Source: Acinetobacter sp. WC-141 (lineage in GTDB: Bacteria; Pseudomonadota; Gammaproteobacteria; Pseudomonadales; Moraxellaceae). Taken from it: DNA of 64,000 bases. This document shows, one piece after another, positions 1 to 8,672 of the stretch. The position numbers and the translations under genes were made by a program. The stretch spans positions 62,001-126,000 of the forward strand of contig NZ_AMSS01000014.1 in NCBI RefSeq assembly GCF_000313935.1, written 5' to 3'. Position 1 is the first letter of the stretch, and each line of letters opens with the position of its first letter. The notes below the pieces were generated by a model that saw only the letters and a list, made by a program, of their open reading frames with translations, did not search any database and was not told the origin of the DNA.

Positions 1-361
1 AGATATTGTCGCGCTTGATATTGCGTTACGCCGTAATGACCGTGAGTGGGTAGAGCAATTGCCAAACGAGATGGAAAAGAAAATCATCCATAAACTCTAT
101 TATGGGCATTTCTTTTGTCATGTGTTCCATCAAGACTATATTCTTAAAAAGGGCAATGACCCATTAGAAATGGAACATCAAATGTGGAAGTTGTTGGACG
201 CGCGCCGTGCTGAATATCCAGCAGAGCATAATGTCGGGCATCTCTACATTGCTAAACCTGCCTTAGCCAATTTCTACCAAAAACTCGACCCAACCAACAG
301 CTTTAATGTGGGTATTGGACATACCTCAAAACTGAAATATTGGGGCAAGGCTAAATCGTAA
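1..361 (+). CDS. dld: D-lactate dehydrogenase, 3' end (partial)
   Basis: This is the C-terminal part of a quinone-dependent, FAD-containing D-lactate dehydrogenase, a peripheral inner-membrane enzyme that oxidises D-lactate to pyruvate. The frame is open from base 2 (DIVALDIALRRND...) and ends at 361; the first in-frame Met at 59 is internal, so the true start lies outside the window. The visible part has the Dld C-terminal cap and membrane-binding features: FHQDYILKKG, a stretch of basic residues, and a closing SFNVGIGHTSKLKYW. A bidirectional terminator follows 11 bases later. The family assignment rests on motif memory of the Dld C-terminus; the catalytic FAD domain is not in view. Confidence 0.8.
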   Translation, partial: DIVALDIALRRNDREWVEQLPNEMEKKIIHKLYYGHFFCHVFHQDYILKKGNDPLEMEHQMWKLLDARRAEYPAEHNVGHLYIAKPALANFYQKLDPTNSFNVGIGHTSKLKYWGKAKS

Positions 362-372
362 TATCGAGACAT

Positions 373-399
373 AAAAAAAGGCGCCGAAGCGCCTTTTTT
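373..399. terminator. Bidirectional Rho-independent terminator between dld and tyrB
   Basis: GGCGC (380-384) and GCGCC (389-393) pair around a CGAA tetraloop, flanked by A7 and T6 runs, so it can serve both converging genes. Confidence 0.9.
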
Positions 400-409
400 A
401 ATAGATGAC

Positions 410-1624
410 TTATGCTGCTTCTACTGATTTAGCAAGCACTTCAGCCATCGCTTTTGCAACAGTGTAAACATTGTTCATGTTTAAACCTGCTACACAAATA
501 CGGCCACTACGTACTAAGTAGATTGCATATTCTTCACGCAAGATATCAACTTGCTCAGCAGTTAAACCTGTGTAGCTGAACATACCTTTTTGGTTTACAA
601 GGTAGCTAAAGTCACGGTCTGGTAATGCTTTAGTAAGTTCATCTTTCAAGATGCTACGCATTTTAATAATACGCTCACGCATCTCTTTTACTTCACCTTG
701 CCATTGTTGGTTAAGTTCAGCGTCATTTAACACTTCATCAACTAACCAAGCGCCTGTTGTAGGAGGGCTAGAGTAAATACGGCGTACAGTCGCTTTTAAC
801 TGACCAAATGTGCACTGAGCAGCTTCTGCATCATCACATACGAAAGTTAAGCCGCCAACGCGCTCGCCATATAAAGAGAAGATTTTAGAGAACGAGTTGC
901 TCACAATGAAGTTGAGGCCCGCTTGGTCTAAAGCACGGATTGCATACGCATCTTCTTCCATGCCGTCACCAAAACCTTGGTAAGCGATGTCTAGGAATGG
1001 AATAAGGTTACGGTCTTTTAATACTGCAATTACTTGGTCCCATTGCGCTGGGTTTAAGTCAGCACCCGTTGGGTTATGGCAGCATGGGTGCAACAACACA
1101 ATGCTTTGCTCAGGCAAAGTTTTAAGTGTAGAAAGCATACCGTCAAAATCTACACCACGTGTTTCGTTGTCGAAATATGGGTAGAAATGAGTTTTGATGC
1201 CAGCGCCATTGAAAATCGCAACGTGGTTATCCCAAGTTGGTTGGCTTACCCAAACGTCCGAATTTGGGAAATAAGCTTTTAAGAAATCCGCACCAACTTT
1301 TAATGCTCCTGAACCACCAAGTGTTTGGATGGTTACAGCACGTCCAGCTTTAACTGCCGGGCTGTTTGCACCAAATAAAAGTGCTTGAATTGCTTCACGG
1401 TAAGGTTTGAAGCCTTCCATTGGCAAATAAAGTTTGGTTTTACCGTTTTTAGGCTCGATACGCTTTTGCGCTTCAATAATGGTCTCTAACTGAGGAACAA
1501 TACTGTCTTCGTTATAATAAAGACCAATACTCAAGTTTACTTTTCCAGAACGAGTATCAGCATTGAACTGTTCCATTAAAGAGAGGATTGGATCGCCTGC
1601 GTATGGGGGGATATGTTGAAACAT
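410..1624 (-). CDS. tyrB: Aromatic amino acid aminotransferase
   Basis: A class I PLP-dependent aminotransferase that moves the amino group of Tyr, Phe or Asp to 2-oxoglutarate in the cytoplasm. The 404-residue length is normal for the AspC/TyrB family. [17 protein letters not shown] contains the PLP-binding lysine at residue 247, with HPCCHNPTG (the cofactor-site NPTG) upstream. I start it at 1624 ([12 protein letters not shown]) because an AAAGGA ribosome site lies 8 bases before that ATG and the family begins there; the longer open frame to 1693 adds 23 unrelated residues. It converges on dld. TyrB and AspC cannot be separated cleanly from sequence alone; Acinetobacter usually labels this locus tyrB. 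Confidence 0.9.
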   Translation of the reverse strand: MFQHIPPYAGDPILSLMEQFNADTRSGKVNLSIGLYYNEDSIVPQLETIIEAQKRIEPKNGKTKLYLPMEGFKPYREAIQALLFGANSPAVKAGRAVTIQTLGGSGALKVGADFLKAYFPNSDVWVSQPTWDNHVAIFNGAGIKTHFYPYFDNETRGVDFDGMLSTLKTLPEQSIVLLHPCCHNPTGADLNPAQWDQVIAVLKDRNLIPFLDIAYQGFGDGMEEDAYAIRALDQAGLNFIVSNSFSKIFSLYGERVGGLTFVCDDAEAAQCTFGQLKATVRRIYSSPPTTGAWLVDEVLNDAELNQQWQGEVKEMRERIIKMRSILKDELTKALPDRDFSYLVNQKGMFSYTGLTAEQVDILREEYAIYLVRSGRICVAGLNMNNVYTVAKAMAEVLAKSVEAA

Positions 1625-2139
1625 CAAAAAAGTCCTTTCATTCAACAATATGCATAGTACTGGGTTTTTTCTGTCTCGAAAAATACGCCACAACTATGTC
1701 GATGCTCAATAATGTATCAATAAAGCTACCGTGAAGCACCTGATAATTTCACTAATATCGATATTTTCTGGATGAAAATGATAAAAAGATTTAAAAGAAA
1801 TTACGGTAAATAGATACTAATTTATAACTCATGCTTTCATTCAAGCAGATTGTCTACAATCTTGCTGTAATACATTGGTTGTAGACTAAAGTTTGAAACA
1901 AAAGATTAGCGGTCGAAAAGTAACTAAAAAAGTGCCATAAATCTATAGGTAAATTAACCGTAAATAATTGTTTTATATATATTAATTAGTAAGTGGTGTA
2001 ATGCTGTAAATATAAGGTGAGATAACAGGTCATACTATAAAAATTGACCTGATGCGTTCTGTAAAGTGTCAACAATCACCTTGATTTTTTTCATTCATAC
2101 CGCTATAAAAGCCATAATTGATTAAAAATTGTCGACAAT
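1625..2139. promoter_or_regulatory. Divergent tyrB/gntR control region with repeated GntR-type operators
   Basis: A 515-bp AT-rich spacer with no credible gene. It holds a palindrome AGATTGTCTACAATCT (1847-1862), a second site GGTTGTAGACTA (1877-1888) and TGTCAACAAT near 2069. A perfect 12-bp palindrome ATTGTCGACAAT (2128-2139) abuts the gntR start codon. All share a TTGTnnACAA-like core, the pattern bound by FCD-type GntR dimers, so I read them as operators for the neighbouring regulator. Binding is inferred. Confidence 0.6.
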
Positions 2140-2850
2140 ATGCAAGATTTGACCTTCGCACCAGAGCCACTACAAAGTCAGGGAAGAACACTGACCGAGA
2201 ATGTATTTAAACAAATACAGACGGCGATTGTTTTGGGTCAAATTCCGGCAGGTAGCAAGATTTCCGAGCCTGAACTGGCACGCACTTATGGCATTAGCCG
2301 TGGGCCATTGCGTGAAGCGATTCATCGCCTTGAAGGGCAACGTTTGGTTGAGCGCACAGCTCATGTGGGCGCGCGCGTGGTTTCGCTCTCACTGCAACAG
2401 TTTAAAGAGCTTTACCAGATTCGAGCGTCTTTAGAAGGTTTAGCTTGCAAACTTGCGGCACAGCATATTGATAAAAAGCAAATCTTGGCGCTACGTGATG
2501 TTTTGCGTATGCATGCTGAAGATGAAAACTTTAAAGCAGGTAAAGGATATTACTTGCAAGAAGGGCAGGACGATTTTCACTACTGCATTATCAAAAGTAG
2601 TGGCAATAAAACCCTAGAAAAAATGCTATGTGATGAGCTTTATCACCTCATCCGTATGTACCGAATTCAGTTTTCAAACACACCCGATCGACCGAGCAAA
2701 GCTTGGGACGAACATATCCGTATTTTAGATGCAATTGCAGAAGGCGATGGTGAACTTGCCGAGCTGCTCATGCATCGACATATCAATGCTTCTTACAAAA
2801 TTATTGAGCAAACACTGCTACAAGCACAAGGAGAACATAACAATGGCTAA
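2140..2850 (+). CDS. GntR-family (FCD-type) regulator of the methylcitrate operon
   Basis: A 236-residue transcription factor. Residues ~17-80 form the GntR winged helix ([53 protein letters not shown]). Residues ~90-225 form an all-helical FCD ligand domain with the expected metal-site His/Asp residues (DDFHYCI, H...INASY). It is the first gene of the prp cluster and overlaps prpB by 8 bases, so it is almost certainly autoregulated and controls prpBC-acnD, with a methylcitrate-pathway intermediate as the likely effector (inference). No Shine-Dalgarno precedes ATG 2140; instead a 12-bp palindrome ends right at the start codon, so a leaderless transcript or an operator over the start is possible. 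Confidence 0.85.
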   Translation: MQDLTFAPEPLQSQGRTLTENVFKQIQTAIVLGQIPAGSKISEPELARTYGISRGPLREAIHRLEGQRLVERTAHVGARVVSLSLQQFKELYQIRASLEGLACKLAAQHIDKKQILALRDVLRMHAEDENFKAGKGYYLQEGQDDFHYCIIKSSGNKTLEKMLCDELYHLIRMYRIQFSNTPDRPSKAWDEHIRILDAIAEGDGELAELLMHRHINASYKIIEQTLLQAQGEHNNG

Positions 2851-3727
2851 ACAATCCGCAGGTCAGCTATTTCGCGATGCCGTAGCCCAAGAAAAGCCAT
2901 TACAAGTGGTGGGAACCATCAATGCCAATCATGCACTTTTGGCAAAACGTGCAGGTTATAAAGCGATTTACTTATCAGGTGGTGGTGTAGCAGCTGGTTC
3001 TTTAGGCTTACCTGATTTGGGAATCAGTAACCTTGATGATGTGTTGACAGACGTACGCCGTATTACCGATGTATGTGATCTTCCATTATTAGTCGATGCT
3101 GACACAGGCTTTGGTGCTTCTGCATTTAACATTGCCCGAACTACAAAAGCACTTATCAAGTTTGGTGCTGCGGCAATGCACATTGAAGACCAAGTGGGCG
3201 CAAAACGTTGTGGTCACCGTCCAAACAAAGCCATTGTGACTCAAGAAGAAATGGTTGACCGTATTAAAGCTGCGGTCGATGCGCGTGGTGATGACAGCTT
3301 CGTGATTATGGCGCGTACCGATGCATTGGCAGTAGATGGTTTACAAGCTGCAATTGACCGTGCGGGTGCCTACATTGAAGCGGGTGCAGACATGTTATTC
3401 CCTGAAGCAATTACTGAGCTTGATATGTACAAGCAATTTGCTCAGAAGACTGGTGCACCAATTTTGGCAAACATCACAGAGTTCGGTTCTACGCCACTGT
3501 TTACTACCGAAGAGTTAGCATCTGCCGATGTAAGCCTTGCGCTTTATCCGCTTTCTGCTTTCCGTGCCATGAACAAGGCAGCCGAAACTGTGTATGAAAC
3601 CTTGCGTAAAGAAGGCACGCAAAAGAACGTGATTGATATTATGCAAACGCGTAAAGAATTATATGAACGCATTAACTACTATGCGTTTGAAGACTACTTA
3701 GACAACGCATTTGCTAAAAAGAAGTAA
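2843..3727 (+). CDS. prpB: 2-methylisocitrate lyase
   Basis: Cleaves 2-methylisocitrate to pyruvate and succinate, the last step of the methylcitrate cycle. The 294-residue protein has the isocitrate lyase/PEP mutase fold: [10 protein letters not shown], the Mg-binding DADTGFG, and the catalytic loop KRCGH with Cys123, the position expected for PrpB. An AAGGAGA site 8 bases upstream supports ATG 2843 inside the end of gntR; the longer open frame starting at 2729 runs out of frame through gntR and is rejected. It is translationally coupled to the regulator and followed by prpC after a 268-bp spacer that contains inverted repeats. Confidence 0.95.
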   Translation: MAKQSAGQLFRDAVAQEKPLQVVGTINANHALLAKRAGYKAIYLSGGGVAAGSLGLPDLGISNLDDVLTDVRRITDVCDLPLLVDADTGFGASAFNIARTTKALIKFGAAAMHIEDQVGAKRCGHRPNKAIVTQEEMVDRIKAAVDARGDDSFVIMARTDALAVDGLQAAIDRAGAYIEAGADMLFPEAITELDMYKQFAQKTGAPILANITEFGSTPLFTTEELASADVSLALYPLSAFRAMNKAAETVYETLRKEGTQKNVIDIMQTRKELYERINYYAFEDYLDNAFAKKK

Positions 3728-3769
3728 TAAATTAAAAAGTTGATTAATTGGAATCTGATACTCGGAGGC

Positions 3770-3900
3770 GTCATCTGCAACTGTTTGAGGCAGGACCATA
3801 TTTTTTAAAATTGGTTCTGCGATAGATAGGATATTCGATGGTTGTGGACGAGTTTTGCAGATGACAATGGTTTTCCTACTTTTGCCAAAACAAAAGTAGG
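3770..3900. repeat. Nested inverted-repeat element between prpB and prpC
   Basis: GTCATCTGCAA (3770-3780) is repeated in inverse at 3855-3865 (TTGCAGATGAC). Immediately after, CCTACTTTTG (3875-3884) pairs perfectly with CAAAAGTAGG (3891-3900) around a six-base loop. There is no T-run after the second hairpin, so it is not a classical terminator. It resembles a dispersed palindromic intergenic element or an mRNA-stability hairpin; copy number elsewhere cannot be seen here. Confidence 0.6.
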
Positions 3901-3995
3901 TCGAACCGAAGGTTAATCCTGAAATAAGAAGTGAAAATGGTACGACTCTGTCGTGCTTAATAAATAAATTCAGATAGATAGGAAAGGAAAATCTT

Positions 3996-5153
3996 ATGAG
4001 CTCAAATGAAACAACAACAGGCTTCAAACCAAAAAAATCAGTTGCACTTAGCGGACAAGTTGCAGGCAACACAGCACTTTGTACCGTAGGACGTAGCGGT
4101 AACGACTTGCACTATCGTGGCTATGACATTCTTGACCTTGCAGCAGGTAGCCAGTTTGAAGAAGTTGCCCACTTGCTCGTACATGGCAAATTACCAAACA
4201 AAGCTGAACTCAAAGCGTATAAAGCAAAATTAAAAGCACTTCGTGGCTTACCAGCAGCACTTAAAACTGCACTTGAACAATTACCACCGTCTGCACACCC
4301 AATGGATGTGATGCGTACAGGTGTTTCAGTGCTAGGTTGTTTAACGCCAGAACACGAAGACCATAATGAAGCTGGCGCAAAAGACATTGCTGACAAATTA
4401 ATGGCAAGCCTAGGCTCAATGCTGCTTTATTGGTACCACTTCAGCAACAACGGTCGTCGTATTGAAGTTGAAACTGATGACGACTCAATTGCAGCGCATT
4501 TCTTACATTTACTTCATGGCGAAAAACCATCTGAAGAATGGATTCAAGCAATGCATACATCGCTTATTTTGTATGCTGAGCACGAGTTTAACGCTTCTAC
4601 ATTTACATCACGTGTGGTTGCAGGTACAGGCTCTGACATGTACTCGGCAATTACAGGCGGTATTGGTGCGCTTCGTGGACCTAAACACGGTGGTGCAAAC
4701 GAAGTTGCATTCGTCATTCAACAACGTTACGACAACGCAGACGAAGCAGAAGCAGACATTCGCAAACGTGTTGAAAATAAAGAAGTCGTGATTGGTTTTG
4801 GTCACCCTGTATATACAGTTTCTGACCCACGTAACGAAGTGATCAAGAAAGTTGCGCATGACTTAGCAGATGCACAAGAGAACACCAAAATGTACCTCAT
4901 TGCTGAGCGTTTAGAAGCAGTGATGAAAGAAGTGAAAAACATGTTCCCGAACCTCGACTGGTTCAGTGCAGTGAGCTATCACTTAATGGGTGTTCCAACT
5001 GCCATGTTCACACCATTGTTCGTAATTGCACGTACAGCAGGTTGGTCAGCGCACGTGATTGAACAACGCCAAGACGGCAAAATCATTCGTCCAAGCGCGA
5101 ACTACACAGGCCCTGAAAACCTCGAATTTAAACCATTGGCGGAGCGTGGTTAA
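3996..5153 (+). CDS. prpC: 2-methylcitrate synthase
   Basis: Condenses propionyl-CoA with oxaloacetate to 2-methylcitrate. The 385 residues belong to the small type II-like citrate synthase family: a [10 protein letters not shown] start, HGGANE with the first catalytic His, FGHPVY with the second, and the C-terminal [12 protein letters not shown]. The 2-methylcitrate role comes from the position between prpB and acnD; sequence alone would leave citrate synthase activity open. A strong AGGAAAGGA site precedes ATG 3996. Its stop codon overlaps the acnD start by one base (TAATG), so the two are translationally coupled. Confidence 0.93.
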   Translation: MSSNETTTGFKPKKSVALSGQVAGNTALCTVGRSGNDLHYRGYDILDLAAGSQFEEVAHLLVHGKLPNKAELKAYKAKLKALRGLPAALKTALEQLPPSAHPMDVMRTGVSVLGCLTPEHEDHNEAGAKDIADKLMASLGSMLLYWYHFSNNGRRIEVETDDDSIAAHFLHLLHGEKPSEEWIQAMHTSLILYAEHEFNASTFTSRVVAGTGSDMYSAITGGIGALRGPKHGGANEVAFVIQQRYDNADEAEADIRKRVENKEVVIGFGHPVYTVSDPRNEVIKKVAHDLADAQENTKMYLIAERLEAVMKEVKNMFPNLDWFSAVSYHLMGVPTAMFTPLFVIARTAGWSAHVIEQRQDGKIIRPSANYTGPENLEFKPLAERG

Positions 5154-7759
5154 TGAACACAAAATACCGTAAACCGCTGGCAGGAACCCAGCTTGAATAT
5201 TACGACGTGCGTCAAGCCGTTGAAGATATTCAGCCAGGCGCATACGAAAAATTGCCTTACACCTCTAAAGTACTCGCAGAGCAATTGGTACGCCGTGCCG
5301 ATGCCGAGAACTTAACTGCCTATTTAACGCAGTTAATTGAACGCCGTCAGGACTTGGACTTTCCTTGGTATCCTGCGCGCGTGGTGTGTCATGACATCTT
5401 GGGTCAAACTGCATTGGTTGACCTTGCAGGTTTACGTGATGCGATTGCTGATAAAGGCGGTGACCCATCTAAAGTCAACCCAGTTGTGCCGACTCAGCTG
5501 ATTGTCGACCACTCTTTAGCAGTGGAATATGGCGGTGCTGACCCAGACGCTTTTGCAAAAAACCGTGCTGTTGAAGACCGCCGTAACGAAGACCGTTTCC
5601 ACTTTATTGAGTGGACTAAAACAGCATTTAAAAATGTCGATGTAATCCCTGCGGGGAACGGCATTATGCACCAGATTAACCTAGAGAAAATGTCTCCGGT
5701 GATTCAGGCGCGTGATGGCGTGGCATTCCCAGACACTTGCGTAGGTACAGACTCACACACGCCACATACAGACGCTTTGGGCGTAATTTCTGTGGGGGTT
5801 GGTGGCTTAGAAGCTGAAAACGTAATGTTGGGCCGTGCATCTTGGATGCGTCTGCCAGACATTATTGGTGTTGAGTTTGTAGGACAGCGTCAAGCAGGCA
5901 TTACAGCAACAGATATCGTACTTGCTTTAACTGAGTTCTTGCGTAAAGAGCGCGTAGTCGGTGCTTACCTTGAGTTCTTTGGTGAAGGCGCTGACAGCAT
6001 GTCTGTAGGCGACCGTGCAACCATTTCGAACATGACACCAGAATATGGCGCTACGGCTGCGATGTTCTACATCGACCAAAACACAATCGACTACTTACGC
6101 CTAACAGGCCGTGAAGATGCTCAAGTGGCATTGGTTGAACAGTACGCAAAAGAAATCGGCCTTTGGGCATCTGAAATGACCAAAGCAGAGTACCCACGTG
6201 TACTACGTTTTGACCTATCGACAGTCACACGTAACATTGCTGGTCCATCAAACCCACATGCACGTGTTTCAACTGCCGATCTTAAAGAAAAAGGCATTGC
6301 AGGTGTTGTTGAAAACCGTACAGATGGCTTAATGCCAGATGGGGCAATCATTATTGCTGCCATTACTTCATGTACCAACACTTCTAACCCACGTAACACC
6401 GTGGCTGCAGGTTTGTTGGCACGTAAGGCAAATGAGCTAGGTTTAGTTCGTAAACCTTGGGTGAAATCATCATTTGCACCGGGTTCAAAAGCGGCTGCAC
6501 TTTACCTTGAAGAAGCAGGTGTTCTAAAAGACTTAGAGCAACTTGGTTTTGGTATTGTGGCTTACGCTTGTACGACGTGTAATGGTATGTCGGGTGCGTT
6601 AGATCCAGTCATTCAACAAGAAATTATTGACCGTGATTTGTACGCAACAGCAGTACTCTCTGGTAACCGTAACTTCGATGGCCGTATCCATCCATATGCA
6701 AAACAAGCGTTCTTGGCATCTCCACCGCTTGTTGTAGCGTATGCAATTGCGGGCACGATTCGTTTTGACATCGAAAAAGATGCTTTGGGTCATGACAAAG
6801 ACGGTAACCCGATTTACCTCAAAGACATCTGGCCATCTGACGCTGAAATTGATGCGTTAGTTAAAGAAGCTGTGAAGCCTGAACAGTTCCGTAAAGTCTA
6901 CATTCCAATGTTTGACTTAGGTGTAACCGTAGAGGCCGAAAGTCCGCTTTATGACTGGCGTCCACAAAGTACTTACATCCGCCGTCCACCATATTGGGAA
7001 GGGGCGTTGGCTGCACCACGTACTTTGGCGAACATGCGTCCGCTTGCGATTTTGGGTGACAACATCACCACCGACCACTTGTCACCTTCAAATGCGATTT
7101 TGATGGACTCGGCTGCGGGTGAATACCTTCACAAAATGGGCGTACCAGAAGAAGACTTCAACTCATACGCAACGCACCGTGGTGACCACTTGACTGCACA
7201 ACGTGCAACATTTGCCAACCCGAAACTGTATAACGAAATGGTGGTTCGCTCAGACGGCACCATTAAGCAAGGTTCAAAAGCGCGTGTAGAGCCAGAAGGC
7301 GAAGTGATGCGTATGTGGGAAGCGATTGAAACCTACATGAACCGTAAACAGCCATTAATTATTATCGCGGGTGCTGACTATGGTCAGGGGTCAAGCCGTG
7401 ACTGGGCTGCGAAAGGTGTGCGCCTTGCAGGTGTTGAAGCGATTGTGGCAGAAGGTTTTGAGCGTATTCACCGTACTAACTTGGTGGGTATGGGCGTGTT
7501 ACCACTTGAGTTTAAACCGGGTGTAAACCGTAAGACTTTAAAGCTAGATGGTACAGAGCTTTATAGCGTAATTGGTAATATTTCGCCGCGTTCGACTTTA
7601 ACTTTAGTAATTGAACGTGCCACAGCGGATGGTAAAGAAGAGATTCTTGAAGTACCTGTGACTTGCCGTTTAGATACAGAAGAAGAAGTTTCTGTATATG
7701 AAGCGGGCGGTGTATTACAGCGTTTTGCACAAGACTTTTTAGAAGGCCAAGTGGCTTGA
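5153..7759 (+). CDS. acnD: Fe/S-dependent 2-methylisocitrate dehydratase
   Basis: An aconitase-family [4Fe-4S] enzyme of 868 residues acting on 2-methylcitrate. Cluster cysteines are visible in ITSCTNTSNP and in the paired CTTC of AYACTTCNG; the swivel domain is at the C-terminus (DYGQGSSRDWAAKG, IAEGFERIHRTNLVGMGVLPLEF). The length fits the AcnD subgroup, which is shorter than AcnA, and the operon context agrees. AcnD enzymes usually work with the isomerase PrpF; no prpF follows here. A terminator ends the operon at 7790-7822. Confidence 0.93.
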   Translation: MNTKYRKPLAGTQLEYYDVRQAVEDIQPGAYEKLPYTSKVLAEQLVRRADAENLTAYLTQLIERRQDLDFPWYPARVVCHDILGQTALVDLAGLRDAIADKGGDPSKVNPVVPTQLIVDHSLAVEYGGADPDAFAKNRAVEDRRNEDRFHFIEWTKTAFKNVDVIPAGNGIMHQINLEKMSPVIQARDGVAFPDTCVGTDSHTPHTDALGVISVGVGGLEAENVMLGRASWMRLPDIIGVEFVGQRQAGITATDIVLALTEFLRKERVVGAYLEFFGEGADSMSVGDRATISNMTPEYGATAAMFYIDQNTIDYLRLTGREDAQVALVEQYAKEIGLWASEMTKAEYPRVLRFDLSTVTRNIAGPSNPHARVSTADLKEKGIAGVVENRTDGLMPDGAIIIAAITSCTNTSNPRNTVAAGLLARKANELGLVRKPWVKSSFAPGSKAAALYLEEAGVLKDLEQLGFGIVAYACTTCNGMSGALDPVIQQEIIDRDLYATAVLSGNRNFDGRIHPYAKQAFLASPPLVVAYAIAGTIRFDIEKDALGHDKDGNPIYLKDIWPSDAEIDALVKEAVKPEQFRKVYIPMFDLGVTVEAESPLYDWRPQSTYIRRPPYWEGALAAPRTLANMRPLAILGDNITTDHLSPSNAILMDSAAGEYLHKMGVPEEDFNSYATHRGDHLTAQRATFANPKLYNEMVVRSDGTIKQGSKARVEPEGEVMRMWEAIETYMNRKQPLIIIAGADYGQGSSRDWAAKGVRLAGVEAIVAEGFERIHRTNLVGMGVLPLEFKPGVNRKTLKLDGTELYSVIGNISPRSTLTLVIERATADGKEEILEVPVTCRLDTEEEVSVYEAGGVLQRFAQDFLEGQVA

Positions 7760-7775
7760 TACTTTAGTTAAGGAT

Positions 7776-7823
7776 AATTGATATTGTTCAAAAAAAGCCC
7801 TATCTTAATGATGGGGTTTTTTA
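7776..7823 (+). terminator. acnD terminator, copy A of a 48-bp direct repeat
   Basis: AAAAAGCCCTATC pairs with GATGGGGTTTTTT around TTAAT (stem at 7790-7822). The 48 bases 7776-7823 recur at 8611-8658 with three substitutions, bracketing the next two genes. Confidence 0.85.
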
Positions 7824-8054
7824 TTGAGCGTAATAGTGGAAAGATATTTAGATTTAGACGGTGATTCTGGAATTCACGCATATGAAATTGGTGATACATA
7901 TATAAGAGTGCAGTTTGATAGGACTTTTAAAATTTATACTTATAGTTATAGAAGTGCAGGCGCGGGCCGAGTTGAAGATATGAAGAAACTGGCTAGAAAT
8001 GGCGATGGTCTAAATTCTTATATTATGAGATATACTAAGAAGATGTATGAATAA
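7824..8054 (+). CDS. Small hypothetical protein, KTSC-domain-like
   Basis: A 72-76-residue acidic-then-basic protein (VERYLDLDGDSGIHAYEIGDTYIRVQFDRTFKIYTYSYRSAGAGRVEDMKKLARNGDGLNSYIMRYTKKMYE). The order of two short beta strands, a Y-rich strand and a terminal GLNSYI...Y helix resembles the KTSC family, whose function is obscure. No ATG is available: TTG 7824 lies directly against the acnD terminator, and GTG 7836 with GAG at 7825 is an equally good start. AT-rich codon use sets it apart from acnD. It may be expressed only by read-through or be a recent import. The family call is tentative. Confidence 0.45.
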   Translation: MSVIVERYLDLDGDSGIHAYEIGDTYIRVQFDRTFKIYTYSYRSAGAGRVEDMKKLARNGDGLNSYIMRYTKKMYE

Positions 8055-8092
8055 CGTATGACATAGATTTTAAATTTTTTAGGTTAAATATA

Positions 8093-8545
8093 ATGAGTAG
8101 AGAGATTATTAGAAAAAATAAAGAGCTAACTTTAGCTGTAAATAATTATTTCCTAAATCTAAATGAACATAGTATAGGATTATTTCTTGCAACAATAGGA
8201 TGGATAGGAATTCCTAATGAGTACAAATTTATAAAGCTATTAGCACTAATAGGAATAGCCCTATTCTTTTTTTATTATATTTCAAGATCCAAAGCGTGGA
8301 TGCTTTCGAAGGGTAAGTCTTTTAAGCAATTGATTTTAATGTATAAAAAAGAAGTTAAAGAAAGTACTATGACAGAATATAGGAAAAATAGAGAATTAAT
8401 TAAGCTAGAGGAAATTGAGAATAAATATTTCAACTTTAGAAAGTATGGTCTTAAAATTGTTTCTCAAAATTATTACTTCTTTTTCACAGCATTTTTCTTA
8501 GGAGTAGCAGTTATTAATCAATATAGTGGAATTAAATTTTGTTAA
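8093..8545 (+). CDS. Small membrane protein of unknown function
   Basis: A 150-residue protein with hydrophobic stretches at about residues 26-40, 46-63 and 125-140. The first two form a hairpin. Between the second and third is a strongly charged, probably coiled segment of about 60 residues (KKEVKESTMTEYRKNRELIKLEEIENKY). I do not recognise a family. It starts 38 bases after the KTSC-like gene, is very AT-rich, and is closed by a strong terminator at 8579-8606. The position between duplicated terminators marks it as accessory cargo. Confidence 0.55.
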   Translation: MSREIIRKNKELTLAVNNYFLNLNEHSIGLFLATIGWIGIPNEYKFIKLLALIGIALFFFYYISRSKAWMLSKGKSFKQLILMYKKEVKESTMTEYRKNRELIKLEEIENKYFNFRKYGLKIVSQNYYFFFTAFFLGVAVINQYSGIKFC

Positions 8546-8578
8546 AAAATTAACAATATATTTAATAATAGAAAAATA

Positions 8579-8606
8579 AAAAAACTCGACATTCTGTCGA
8601 GTTTTT
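8579..8606 (+). terminator. Terminator after the small membrane protein gene
   Basis: AAAACTCGAC and GTCGAGTTTT pair perfectly around ATTCT, followed by a T-run. It can work in both directions. Confidence 0.85.
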
Positions 8607-8610
8607 TCGT

Positions 8611-8658
8611 AATTGATATTGTTTAAAAAAAGCTCTATCTTGATGATGGGGTTTTTTA
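8611..8658 (+). repeat. Copy B of the acnD terminator repeat
   Basis: Direct repeat of 7776-7823 (three mismatches over 48 bases), again forming a terminator stem (8625-8657). It lies 33 bases behind another terminator, so it is redundant as a terminator here and best explained as a duplication scar. Confidence 0.8.
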
Positions 8659-8672
8659 TATTCGGAAATAAA

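Noticed and set aside
3698..4072. 124-aa ORF antisense to the prpB-prpC spacer
   Set aside because: It crosses two inverted repeats and the start of prpC, with no ribosome site and no family resemblance.
6121..6399. ORF antisense to acnD
   Set aside because: Shadow of a strongly biased real gene.
7776..8658. Insertion sequence bounded by direct repeats
   Set aside because: The repeats are 48-bp terminators, there are no terminal inverted repeats and neither enclosed gene resembles a transposase.
8613..8672. Longer N-terminus for the nuclease-like protein
   Set aside because: The extra codons run through the duplicated terminator repeat; ATG 8673 follows it.
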